From Paucisalibacillus globulus DSM 18846 (GTDB lineage Bacteria > Bacillota > Bacilli > Bacillales > Amphibacillaceae): 64,000 bases of DNA. Shown piece by piece: positions 16,667-25,657 of the stretch (its first letter is position 1; each line of letters starts with the position of its first letter). The DNA is taken from contig NZ_KI519440.1 of the NCBI RefSeq assembly GCF_000482485.1, positions 62,001 through 126,000 on the forward strand, written 5' to 3'. The position numbers were made by a program, and so were the translations under genes. The notes under the pieces are model-generated. The model searched no databases, had not been told where the DNA came from, and saw nothing but the letters and a program-made list of their open reading frames with translations.

Positions 16667-19564
16667 ATGGATCAACTTGTAAGGGATTTAAAGTCAGCAT
16701 TGCACAAAGGATTTATTGATAGAAAAATAAGTAATTATGGAAGATATTCTCCTAAATTATTAATTAATAACCAAAAGAACAATGAGAATGTCTTAACATC
16801 TATTTTAGAGGAACTAGATAGCTGTAATACTTTTCTGTTCTCAGTTGCATTTATTACAGAGAGTGGTCTGGCTACTTTGAAGTCTCATTTATTAGACTTA
16901 AAAAGAAAAGGAATTTCTGGAAAAATATTAACCTCAACATTTTTGAACTTCAATCAGCCAAAGGTATTTAAGGAATTATTAAAAATAACCAATGTTGAAG
17001 TCCGATTAGCTGATGTTGAGGGATTTCATTCAAAGGGATACATATTTGAAAAAGATAACCGTTATTCTTTAATCGTTGGAAGCTCAAATTTAACTGCACA
17101 AGCATTAAAGGTTAATCATGAATGGAATGTAAAGCTAACATCTCATGAAAATGGTGATCTAATTCAGCACTTTAAGAAGCAATTTGAACAAATATGGGAG
17201 CAAAGTACTTCTTTAAATGATGGGTGGATATACGAGTACGAGAAAAGATATACTCCAATAGATTTCAAGACTGCTGAGAAAGTTCTTGATTTTCCGGAGG
17301 ATTATAATAAAAATCCACTTGAGGATGCGCTAAAGATTAATCCCAATAAGATGCAGCAAGCAGCTTTAAAACAAATTGCTGATGTAAGGGCTAGAGGGCT
17401 AGACAAAGGATTAGTAATTTCTTCAACTGGAACAGGTAAAACATATCTGTCTGCCTTTGATGTAAGACGTTTTGCGCCAAAGCGAATGTTATTTATCGTT
17501 CATCGTGAGCAAATTCTTAATCAGGCGAAATCTGATTTTAAGCGGGTTTTAGGTGGTTTGGAAAAGGACTTTGGAATTCTGTCTGGCTCAAGTAAGCAAA
17601 CAAATGCTAGATATTTATTTGCAACGATCCAAACGATATCCAAGCAAGAAAACCTAGAGAGCTTTGAACGTGATGAATTTGATTATATTTTAATTGATGA
17701 AGTGCATAAAGCTGGTGCAAAATCCTATCTGAAAGTTATTGACTACTTTAAACCAAAGTTTCTAATGGGAATGACTGCTACGCCAGAAAGAACTGATGAT
17801 TTTAACATTTATGAGCTCTTTGACTATAACATAGCCTATGAAATTAGACTGCAGGAAGCATTAGAAGAGGATATGCTTTGCCCGTTTCATTATTTTGGAG
17901 TAACTGATTTTGAATTTGACGGTGAACTTATAGACGATACTACAATCCTTTCAAAATTGGTAACGGAAGAACGTGTAAGTCATATTTTGGATAAGGTTAA
18001 TTATTATGGTTATTCAGGTGAAGAGGTTAGAGGGTTAATGTTCTGTAGTCGTAAGGATGAAGCGGTTAAGCTTTCCCAAGCTTTAAATAATAGGGGTCTA
18101 AGAACTGTTGCTTTAACTGGTGATAACTCACAGGAAGAAAGAATGTGGCAGGTAGCTAGATTGGAAAACGGTGCCCTGGATTACATTTTAACAGTAGATA
18201 TTTTCAATGAGGGTATTGATATACCTAGTATCAATCAGGTCGTCATGCTAAGACAGACACAATCTAGTATTATCTTTATCCAACAACTGGGAAGAGGACT
18301 TAGAAAGCATGAAACAAAGGATTTTGTTACAATTATTGATTTTATTGGTAACTACAAGAATAATTACCTTATTCCAATTGCTCTTTCCGGAGATAAGTCT
18401 CAGAATAAAGATAATATCAGAAGACATACTTCCGAAACTAGTTATATTAAGGGGATATCAACTGTAAACTTTGAAGAGGTTGCTAGAAAACAAATATTTA
18501 AATCAATAAATAGTAGCAATCTAACAGCAATAAAAGTATTGAGAGAAGCGTATATGGAGTTGAAAAATAGGTTAGGAAGAGTACCCGATATAATTGATTT
18601 CATTACAAACCATTCTATTGATCCGGTTGTTATAGTTGATAAATATAAAAACTACTATCAATTTCTACTAAAGATGGACGAAGAAGTTCGAAGTATAAAT
18701 GTTTATGAAGAAAAAGTATTAACAATGCTTTCAATTGAATTATTAAATGGCAAGCGTAAGCATGAATTATTACTTTTGAAGATGCTTTTCGAAAATGGAA
18801 AAGTTCCTGAAAATGAATATCTAGATAAATTAAGAGAAACAAGATGTTCAACGGATAAAAAAACTTTAGAATCTATACGTCGTATTTTTGATCTGTCATT
18901 TTTCACTCAATCTGATAAGAAGAAGTATGGAGAACACCCAATTATACTATTGGAAGATGATAAAAGTTACACATTTAATGAATCTATCATAAGTAGTCTT
19001 AGTTCCAATGAATACTTCCATCATTTAGTAAGTGATATTGTAGTTAGTGGACTAGAGAAGAGTAATAAATATAACTGTAGTCAGCCACTTACTTTATATG
19101 AGAAGTATTCAAGAAAAGATGCCTGTAAACTTCTTAATTGGGACAATGATGAAAGTTCTACTATGTATGGCTATAAAACTAAGCATGATACATGTCCGAT
19201 TTTTGTAACTTATCATAAGGATGATGAAGTAGAATCAAGTGTAGCATACGGGGATGAATTCATTAGTCCAGATACATTTAAATGGTATACTAGAAGTAAT
19301 AGGTCACTTCAATCTGAAGAAGTTCAGAAGATTATCCATGCTGAAGAAAGAAACATGGACATTCATATCTTTATTAAAAAAGATGATGACGAAGGAAGTA
19401 ATTTTTACTACCTTGGAAAGTCAAATCCGGATAAAGAAACGGTTGAACAGGACACGATGCTTGATAAAAAAGGAAATAAAATCCCGGTTGTTCATATGAA
19501 TATGATTATGGAAAAGCCTGTTGAGAATAATCTATATGGGTATATTGTTGAAGGTGTAAATTAA
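16667..19564 (+). CDS. PLD-nuclease / DEAD-like helicase / DUF3427 protein
   Basis: 965 residues in three parts. (1) A phospholipase-D-type nuclease domain, residues about 30-190, with His121-x-Lys123 and GSSN at 138-141 (one HKD site, so a dimer is expected). (2) An SF2 helicase: Walker A STGTGKT (253-259), DEVH at 344-347 and arginine-finger 'QLGRGLRK' near 528. (3) A DUF3427 C-terminal half. GGAAGGTGG before the ATG at 16667 sets the start. The domain order is known from stand-alone helicase-nucleases in genomic islands. Likely a DNA-processing or restriction-like defence enzyme; target unknown. Confidence 0.9.
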   Translation: MDQLVRDLKSALHKGFIDRKISNYGRYSPKLLINNQKNNENVLTSILEELDSCNTFLFSVAFITESGLATLKSHLLDLKRKGISGKILTSTFLNFNQPKVFKELLKITNVEVRLADVEGFHSKGYIFEKDNRYSLIVGSSNLTAQALKVNHEWNVKLTSHENGDLIQHFKKQFEQIWEQSTSLNDGWIYEYEKRYTPIDFKTAEKVLDFPEDYNKNPLEDALKINPNKMQQAALKQIADVRARGLDKGLVISSTGTGKTYLSAFDVRRFAPKRMLFIVHREQILNQAKSDFKRVLGGLEKDFGILSGSSKQTNARYLFATIQTISKQENLESFERDEFDYILIDEVHKAGAKSYLKVIDYFKPKFLMGMTATPERTDDFNIYELFDYNIAYEIRLQEALEEDMLCPFHYFGVTDFEFDGELIDDTTILSKLVTEERVSHILDKVNYYGYSGEEVRGLMFCSRKDEAVKLSQALNNRGLRTVALTGDNSQEERMWQVARLENGALDYILTVDIFNEGIDIPSINQVVMLRQTQSSIIFIQQLGRGLRKHETKDFVTIIDFIGNYKNNYLIPIALSGDKSQNKDNIRRHTSETSYIKGISTVNFEEVARKQIFKSINSSNLTAIKVLREAYMELKNRLGRVPDIIDFITNHSIDPVVIVDKYKNYYQFLLKMDEEVRSINVYEEKVLTMLSIELLNGKRKHELLLLKMLFENGKVPENEYLDKLRETRCSTDKKTLESIRRIFDLSFFTQSDKKKYGEHPIILLEDDKSYTFNESIISSLSSNEYFHHLVSDIVVSGLEKSNKYNCSQPLTLYEKYSRKDACKLLNWDNDESSTMYGYKTKHDTCPIFVTYHKDDEVESSVAYGDEFISPDTFKWYTRSNRSLQSEEVQKIIHAEERNMDIHIFIKKDDDEGSNFYYLGKSNPDKETVEQDTMLDKKGNKIPVVHMNMIMEKPVENNLYGYIVEGVN

Positions 19565-19571
19565 TAAAGAA

Positions 19572-19607
19572 AGCAGAAGTAACCTTGGGGAGGGACTTCT
19601 GCTTTTT
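19572..19607 (+). terminator. terminator after the helicase gene
   Basis: AGCAGAAGT pairs perfectly with ACTTCTGCT and TTTTT follows. It separates the helicase from the downstream ABC operon. Confidence 0.85.
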
Positions 19608-19628
19608 AATTTATATAAAGTAGGTGGA

Positions 19629-19691
19629 ATGATGACTAAAGTTATCAAAAGAAAAAAGTACTGTACTCAGCAGTTGAAAGAATCTATGTAA
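19629..19691 (+). CDS. possible 20-residue peptide before the ABC-3C operon
   Basis: A very basic mini-ORF (starts MMTKVIKRKK) with AGGTGG four bases upstream. It may be a leader peptide, a small functional peptide or the stump of a lost gene. The 144 bases from here to the operon show no clear promoter. Confidence 0.25.
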   Translation: MMTKVIKRKKYCTQQLKESM

Positions 19692-19835
19692 AAATATTGG
19701 AAATTTCATTTTATGGCCTTTTATTAGGAAGAATATTACAAAATTCGTGGTAATTTGATAATATTAATATTAAGAACATAAAAGAGCATTCTTACAATAA
19801 ACATACACTTAGAATTTAAAATAGGGAGGATACTT

Positions 19836-21230
19836 ATGCAATCTACTAATATGGAAACTAATTGGACTAATGTTGCTTGTGCAAGTGCTGCATCATCTTG
19901 GAATGGATATACCTATCAGGGAAAAGTTGCAGTGTATACTATGCTTTGTCTAATCAACCAACTAGGAGCTCGTAATGAAGATGTAAATTTTTACTCTCTT
20001 GAAATAGAGTTGTTTGAAGATTTTTCAATTAAGTACGACAACCAATACTTTTCAATACATCAAGTAAAGTCGTATCAAGATAAGAAAACTATTGGTGGAT
20101 TTAAAGCAACTGTTCTCGAATTATTAGGAAAATGTCTCATTGAACCAACAGTCAAGGAAGCAAGTCTTCATACAGCGATCAATATAAAAGACTTTGCTAT
20201 TAAGGATATAATAACGGACCTAATAGCCTATGAGCCTGATAAAAAGAAAGATCTATTAAATCATTTTAAAAAACTGCTATTTGATGAAAATAAATTCAAT
20301 GAGGCATGGGATAAGCTTAAAATTAATGTGTACAATGGGGAGGTAAATGTTCATAGGGTTGTTCAAGTTGATGAAATTAACGACAAAATAAAAGAACAAA
20401 TAAAGATATTTCTTCAAAATGATATACATAGGGATTCATCAACAATTAGTAGTGAAAATATTGATTATGCTTACTCAAACTTACTCCATACAATAAATAA
20501 TCTCATAGCTGATATTCATATGAAAAAGCAAACAAATCCAATTATTACATTTACTGAAGTACTAAAAATTCTTCAGAATGATAGTGTTTTTAATCTAACG
20601 AATGAAACGGTTGCTAGCTTACTCATGGATGATTTAACTACATATTTTGAGGAGTACTGTGAAGAACAAGAAATTGACCTTGAGTTAGATGACGAAAAGG
20701 CAAAGATATGGACCCATCATATAGACATATTAAAATTATTGTCACCCGAAGATTTTGTGCTCATTTGTAGGAAAATTGCACCGAACATCTCTATAAAAAA
20801 GTCAAATTCTATTAGTATAACAGAATATAAAAGACTTATGGATCAACATGGAGTTAAGCAGATGTTATTTGAGTGTATATTTACTTTCCATCATTTGTTA
20901 GAAGCAGCAACAATAAAAAATGATATTCTTCTAATAAAGAAAAGTAAGGCATCTAACTTGATTACCCTTATTCTAAACCAAGGTAAGAATGCTTGTTCCA
21001 AAGTAGGCAAGGATATTTTTAATAATTTTAATCATGATGAAACTCTTTTAGAGCTGCTTTTTGAAGTGGAGACCTATATTAATAAATCAATTAATGAGGA
21101 GTATACAGGAACCATTACAGATGTGGAATCGGATACAGATTTACAGAATAAGGAGAAATTCACTGGCACAAAAAGGATAAAATTTATGGATATAAATACT
21201 GCAATGGAGGAATTTAAACCGCATGCATAA
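19836..21230 (+). CDS. ABC-three-component effector with restriction-endonuclease-like N-terminus
   Basis: 464 residues. The first 90 residues hold GYTYQGK (24-30), Glu58, Asp62 in 'LFEDFSI', and Gln76-x-Lys78 in HQVKS. This order matches the PD-(D/E)xK nuclease pattern of DUF4297/Cap4-like effectors. The remaining 370 residues are helical and probably form the C-terminal assembly domain typical of ABC-3C effectors. AGGGAGG precedes the ATG. It overlaps the next gene by 8 bp (ATGCATAA), so the two are translationally coupled. Predicted to cut DNA when the ATPase component senses invasion. Family assignment is by motif and gene order. Confidence 0.75.
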   Translation: MQSTNMETNWTNVACASAASSWNGYTYQGKVAVYTMLCLINQLGARNEDVNFYSLEIELFEDFSIKYDNQYFSIHQVKSYQDKKTIGGFKATVLELLGKCLIEPTVKEASLHTAINIKDFAIKDIITDLIAYEPDKKKDLLNHFKKLLFDENKFNEAWDKLKINVYNGEVNVHRVVQVDEINDKIKEQIKIFLQNDIHRDSSTISSENIDYAYSNLLHTINNLIADIHMKKQTNPIITFTEVLKILQNDSVFNLTNETVASLLMDDLTTYFEEYCEEQEIDLELDDEKAKIWTHHIDILKLLSPEDFVLICRKIAPNISIKKSNSISITEYKRLMDQHGVKQMLFECIFTFHHLLEAATIKNDILLIKKSKASNLITLILNQGKNACSKVGKDIFNNFNHDETLLELLFEVETYINKSINEEYTGTITDVESDTDLQNKEKFTGTKRIKFMDINTAMEEFKPHA

Positions 21231-21960
21231 CCTAATTAATAGTATCTTCAAAGAAGCAGAATTTGATAATAATGAAAGAATTAACTTTAAAGGTGACTTT
21301 TCAGCAAACTTTTCTTTTTTCACAAGGACACATAATAATAAATTTGATTTTTATCTAGTTGCTAACTTTAAAGAGGGAGAGATAAAACTTGATAGTTTAA
21401 AGAAACAATTAGATCAATGTTTTGAATCAATTCTTGAAGAAATGAATGAAACAGGCATAGATAAGAATCTTTCATTTCTACTACTTCTTGAGACTGAATC
21501 TATCGACAATTCGATTGAACGGATAAGATATATTTATAATCTAGAAGAAGACCCATATGACTTTAAGAAATATGTACTAACATATACTAAAAGTCAAGTT
21601 GATGCTTTGAAAACGTATATAGAAGAAAACGCACAACTTCCTCTAATTACAACACTTAATAATCTTTTGCAAGAGAAAACGTTATTTGCTTCTTTTAAAA
21701 AGAAGGAAGAAGACAGAAGCACTACAGAAAAACAAGAAGTTTTATTGTACGATTTAATATCAAAGTTATTCATAAAAATACCATTTCTTAGCGTGATAAT
21801 AAAGCAAGAATGTCTAGATAGCTTAAAGCAAGAAATAGATGAAAGTCTGAATCAAACTCAAGCAGAAATAGTAAATTTAATCCTTGAACAACATTCAAAT
21901 GATCCTGAACTTCATATAGACGGTATTTTGAATAAGATGGGGGTTGAATATAATGAATAG
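21223..21960 (+). CDS. ABC-three-component middle component
   Basis: 245 residues, mixed alpha/beta, no membrane segment. Features are a hydrophobic strand 'LSFLLLLETES', then 'NLEEDPYDFKKYVLTYT' and a long helical C-terminus. I recall the 'EEDPYxFKKYVL' stretch from proteins annotated as the ABC-3C middle component. It overlaps both neighbours by 8 bp. Expected to bridge the nuclease effector and the ABC ATPase. AGGAG precedes the start. Confidence 0.65.
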   Translation: MHNLINSIFKEAEFDNNERINFKGDFSANFSFFTRTHNNKFDFYLVANFKEGEIKLDSLKKQLDQCFESILEEMNETGIDKNLSFLLLLETESIDNSIERIRYIYNLEEDPYDFKKYVLTYTKSQVDALKTYIEENAQLPLITTLNNLLQEKTLFASFKKKEEDRSTTEKQEVLLYDLISKLFIKIPFLSVIIKQECLDSLKQEIDESLNQTQAEIVNLILEQHSNDPELHIDGILNKMGVEYNE

Positions 21961-24310
21961 TATACTAAAAATATCTAGGGTCTACATTGAAAACTTCAAA
22001 TCGATTGAAAAATCATGTCTTGAATTTAATAATCAAACGGTTACAATTCTTGATGGCCCAAACGGGTTCGGTAAAACCAGTATTTATGATGTCATAGAAC
22101 TTGTATTGACAGGTAGTATCAGGAGAATTAAACAATTGAAAATAAACGTTGGAAATCGCGGATATGATGATTACTTGTTTGCTAAAGATCAATCTAAATC
22201 AATTATTTTAAAAGTTGAACTTGAAGTATTTGATTCTGAATTAAAATTAACTAAAAGAATCGTTGTTGGACGGAAAATTAAACCTAATTTACTAAATAGA
22301 TCAAGGAAGAGACCTTTTGATTTTGACTATACTGTCCATTTGCTAGAAAATTTTGATGAGAGCTTAACAGATCAAAATAAGTCCTCTCAAACTGTAATTG
22401 AGCATCTATTTGGGGTTTCTGATTTTGAATCTAAGTTCGGTTTATATCACTATATTGAACAAGAAGAATCAAGTCATTTGCTGAAAAAAAATGAAAAAGA
22501 AAGAATGGATTCAATAAGTAAACTTTTTAATATTGAATCTGAAGTGAATGAACGAGATATTCTTGAAAAGGCTAAAAATAAATTAATCCATCATAAAACA
22601 AGCTTAAGTAAAAAAATAGGTGACATTACCATAGATTCTACTACTGCCGAAGAGAATATACAATCATCAGAAGTTGAATATTCTCAGTTGATTAATATTC
22701 CTTCAAATAAAATTGTGTGGGATCAAGAAATTATTAAACCATTGGATAAAGAAAATAAAGCCGCGTATTTGGAACAACTAGCGTCTATAAAAGGCTTAAT
22801 AAATAATTTTAATGAGTTTAAGATAGAGTCCCAAAACGAAAGGATTCGAGGTATTGCTTCAAAGGAACAAAAACTATCAGCATTAGTTGTTTTGGGACAC
22901 TTTGAAGAAGAATTAGAGCAAATCAAGAACAAGCATAATTTGAAAAAGAAGTTTGAAAATACCAAAATGAAGATTGAGAAAAAAGAAATCTTTACAATGG
23001 ATTTAAATTGGAATTTAGTCTATGAACATTTTAGACTATCTATTAGTAAAGCGGACCTCATTCAAAAGATAAATTTTATTAAAGGATTACAAACGAATTC
23101 TAGTAATCTCTCAAGTGTAGTAGAAAAATTACTTTTAACTAGAAAAGATCTTATACTAAAATATGAAGATTATATTAAAAACAAACAAATTGATGGTAAC
23201 GATTGTCCACTGTGCGGAAGAGAATGGGAATCATATCATGAACTCATTACACAAATTGATAACAAAACTGAATTATTAAAAAAGGAACTTGATAATTCTT
23301 CTGCGATTATTCTTAAGGAAATTGACAATCTATATGACCAACATTTGACTCAATTAGTTACCCAATTAGATGAAATTATAAAGAAATCCATTGATGATAC
23401 ATTCTTTAAACAGCTAAATGAATATAAAGTGTTAAATGTTGATTTTAATGCAGCGAAGAAATTCTTTAATGAGTTAAATATTGATATTTCGACTTACTTC
23501 AATAATGAAAAGGATTTCGTAAATAATCTAAGTGAGAGAGTGGAGAGTATAAAGGAAATATTGTACAGTAAACTTTCTAAAAGTAAACTAGAAATCGATA
23601 GATTTAATGAATATAAAGAACTTTATAGAAATATTTTTGCTAGCAATGAAGAGTTACTTAAAGATATAAGTGTTACGGGTATTGATCAAAAGAAACAATA
23701 TATTGAATATATGTACTATTTGCAATCAAGTGAATCATTTATTAGGCATCAAAGATTAGTTAAACAGTTCAAGCTAGTTGACGAATCTATAAAATCCCTT
23801 ACTGAGTCCATTGGTATCTATAATGAAAAAATAAATGGATACCGTGCTAAGATGATTAGTGAAATTGAAATACCATTTTATATTTATAGTGGAAAAGTAA
23901 TTCAAAACCATCAAAGAGGAATAGGGGTATTTATTAAAGAAGACCCAAACGAACAAACCGGCGACCCACAATTAAAGGCAATAAATTTTGTTCCACCTGA
24001 GAAAACGGATCATGATATAATGCATTCATTTAGTTCTGGTCAGTTGTCCGCAACCGTACTTGCTTTTTCTTTAGCTTTAAATAAGGTTTATAATAATAGT
24101 GGTTTGGGAACTTTACTTATAGACGACCCAATCCAAACAATGGATGAAATAAATATGGCTTCATTTGTTGAATTGCTAAGAAATGATTTCTACGATAGAC
24201 AGATTATTTTATCCACTCACGAAGATAAGATATCAATGTATATCCGGTATAAGTTTTTAAAGTACGGATATAAAACTGGAAATATAAATGTTAAAGAGGA
24301 ATTTTATTGA
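21953..24310 (+). CDS. Rad50/RecF-type ABC ATPase of an ABC-three-component system
   Basis: 785 residues. Walker A GPNGFGKT is at 35-42. A long coiled coil (about 180-650) is broken by CPLC at 418-421, like a Rad50 zinc hook. The ABC signature FSSGQ is at 693-697, Walker B LLIDDP at 721-726 and the D-loop 'TMDE' follows. The architecture is SMC-like, with the head split between the two ends. The start at 21953 is chosen because GATGGGGG lies nine bases upstream; it overlaps the previous stop by 8 bp (ATGAATAG). It is the sensor/motor of the system, probably recognising unusual DNA ends or structures. Confidence 0.88.
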   Translation: MNSILKISRVYIENFKSIEKSCLEFNNQTVTILDGPNGFGKTSIYDVIELVLTGSIRRIKQLKINVGNRGYDDYLFAKDQSKSIILKVELEVFDSELKLTKRIVVGRKIKPNLLNRSRKRPFDFDYTVHLLENFDESLTDQNKSSQTVIEHLFGVSDFESKFGLYHYIEQEESSHLLKKNEKERMDSISKLFNIESEVNERDILEKAKNKLIHHKTSLSKKIGDITIDSTTAEENIQSSEVEYSQLINIPSNKIVWDQEIIKPLDKENKAAYLEQLASIKGLINNFNEFKIESQNERIRGIASKEQKLSALVVLGHFEEELEQIKNKHNLKKKFENTKMKIEKKEIFTMDLNWNLVYEHFRLSISKADLIQKINFIKGLQTNSSNLSSVVEKLLLTRKDLILKYEDYIKNKQIDGNDCPLCGREWESYHELITQIDNKTELLKKELDNSSAIILKEIDNLYDQHLTQLVTQLDEIIKKSIDDTFFKQLNEYKVLNVDFNAAKKFFNELNIDISTYFNNEKDFVNNLSERVESIKEILYSKLSKSKLEIDRFNEYKELYRNIFASNEELLKDISVTGIDQKKQYIEYMYYLQSSESFIRHQRLVKQFKLVDESIKSLTESIGIYNEKINGYRAKMISEIEIPFYIYSGKVIQNHQRGIGVFIKEDPNEQTGDPQLKAINFVPPEKTDHDIMHSFSSGQLSATVLAFSLALNKVYNNSGLGTLLIDDPIQTMDEINMASFVELLRNDFYDRQIILSTHEDKISMYIRYKFLKYGYKTGNINVKEEFY

Positions 24311-24313
24311 ATA

Positions 24314-24360
24314 AAAGTATGAAACTACTAATATTACTTTAGTAGTTTTCATACTTTTTT
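24314..24360 (+). terminator. terminator of the ABC-3C operon
   Basis: AAAGTATGAAACTACT pairs with AGTAGTTTTCATACTTT (one bulge) and a T run follows. A strong end to the operon. Confidence 0.85.
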
Positions 24361-24423
24361 ATATACACAAAATAAATGGTAGGTAGAGCATTTTTGTCAA
24401 GTATTAAAGTAAGGGGTGGAAAA

Positions 24424-24699
24424 ATGGATTTAGAATTACATTATAAAAATGAAGTAATTGGAGCTGTAAATACATTTATACAAATGATTAACCAAGCGGA
24501 TAAATGGAACCCGGAAGGTAAAGGTATAATAGAAAATAACTGGCATTATCGTTTACAGGAAAATAATACGTTCCTAGCAAAGTTAAAAATAAATGGAGTT
24601 GATGAAATGCTTTCTTTTCAAAAATCCGAATGGAAGAATTTAAGTGTAAATATGCTTGGAAACCCTAAGTTGAAAGAACTATATAAAAGATTATCCTAA
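24424..24699 (+). CDS. hypothetical small protein, 91 residues
   Basis: Soluble, no recognised family. AAGGGGTGG lies just before the ATG at 24424; a longer frame to 24376 lacks a ribosome site. The sequence has a helical start, a Trp-rich middle (WNPEG, NNWHY) and a basic C-terminus. It lies behind the operon terminator, so it is a separate unit in the same island. It might be an accessory or an unrelated island gene. Confidence 0.5.
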   Translation: MDLELHYKNEVIGAVNTFIQMINQADKWNPEGKGIIENNWHYRLQENNTFLAKLKINGVDEMLSFQKSEWKNLSVNMLGNPKLKELYKRLS

Positions 24700-25440
24700 A
24701 GGTGATTAGGCCATAAAATGTACGACTTTTATCATGTTATTATCAGGGATTGACACAAGTATTACCACTTTTTGCCACTGCAATTACCAACAGATTAATG
24801 CCAAGGAACTTCACTATGGATACTTTAAGAAAATTTATCGGTTTTTTACTGAGAAACTAGCTTGATGTTATTAAACAATAGAACTACATTTGATGAGAGT
24901 CAATTACATTATTTTACCGTGATTTAAAATCAGGGCACTTGAATAAGTGAAATAGCTAAAACAGGCGTTGATAAAGAATCTAACGCTGTTAAGGTTACTA
25001 TTTTTCGATTATATTGCCTTTTGATGGTTGACATATTTTACGGATCACTGTCCCATAAAAGCATGGATGCTAGAATAATAATGCTCATAGCTCATATTTG
25101 GGGTATCATCAATAAAACCCAAAAATCGTATACTAAGAAAATTTAGTCGAAGAAAAAATGCGTTTCTTATTACTGCTACATTTGTTAATATTGAGGAAAT
25201 CCAGTCATATCCTAAATCCAGCGTAAATCCAAATAATCCACAATGAAAAGGAAGTCTATTTCAGATAATAGGCTCCCTTTTTTTATGCAGTAAAACAGCT
25301 TACTTATCCCTCTAAAACCAACGAAAACCCACCAAAACAAAATATTTCCAAAAAAAATGCCACCTTTCTCTACTATCCTTCGATTATATAGGTGAAACGA
25401 ACATTACCACACAAACCAAACACCCACACAAAAGAAAGGA
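24700..25440. other. 740-base non-coding stretch, probably gene debris
   Basis: No intact gene. Two overlapping short frames at about 24735-24870 (one ends 'MDTLRKFIGFLLRN') look protein-like, as if a longer gene had decayed, but I cannot name the family. The last 150 bases hold a terminator hairpin and an A/C-rich leader before the excisionase-like gene. This is the boundary between the conflict operon and the phage-type module. Confidence 0.5.
25246..25284 (+). terminator. hairpin with T tail
   Basis: AAAGGAAGTCTATT pairs with AATAGGCTCCCTTT with two mismatches, followed by TTTT. No intact gene ends here, so it probably marks the 3' end of a lost gene. Confidence 0.55.
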
Positions 25441-25449
25441 GGTCACCCC

Positions 25450-25632
25450 ATGCAACGACAAACCCTAACAGTCAAAGACGTAGCTAACTACTTAGGTGTC
25501 CACACTGACACCGTCTACACCATGGTAAAAATAAATCAGATTCCACATCTAAAGCTCGGTAAACGGATTTTATTTACGAGGGAATCGATTGATTTATGGA
25601 TGGCGGATCAGGTGAAAAAGAGTATTAAATAA
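25450..25632 (+). CDS. excisionase-family (MerR-like) DNA-binding protein
   Basis: 60-residue winged-helix protein: 'LTVKDVANYLGVHTDTVYTMV' (positions about 6-26) then 'IPHLKLGKRILFTRESIDLWM'. This is the excisionase/helix-turn-helix-17 pattern. AGGAGG is upstream. Such genes sit in prophages and integrative elements as Xis or replication regulators. Here it heads a phage-like replication module; no integrase is visible. Confidence 0.85.
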   Translation: MQRQTLTVKDVANYLGVHTDTVYTMVKINQIPHLKLGKRILFTRESIDLWMADQVKKSIK

Positions 25633-25657
25633 CATTTATATTGGAGGTGTTTTAGTA

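Noticed and set aside
16667-19564. Type I or III restriction subunit
   Set aside because: PLD domain, SF2 helicase and DUF3427 are present, but there is no methylase, specificity subunit or R-subunit layout nearby.
21953-24310. SbcC/Rad50 of an ordinary repair pair
   Set aside because: No SbcD/Mre11 nuclease gene adjoins; instead two overlapping genes of ABC-3C type do.
24747-24860. Integrase or transposase remnant
   Set aside because: Short protein-like frames are seen, but I could match no catalytic motif to either family.
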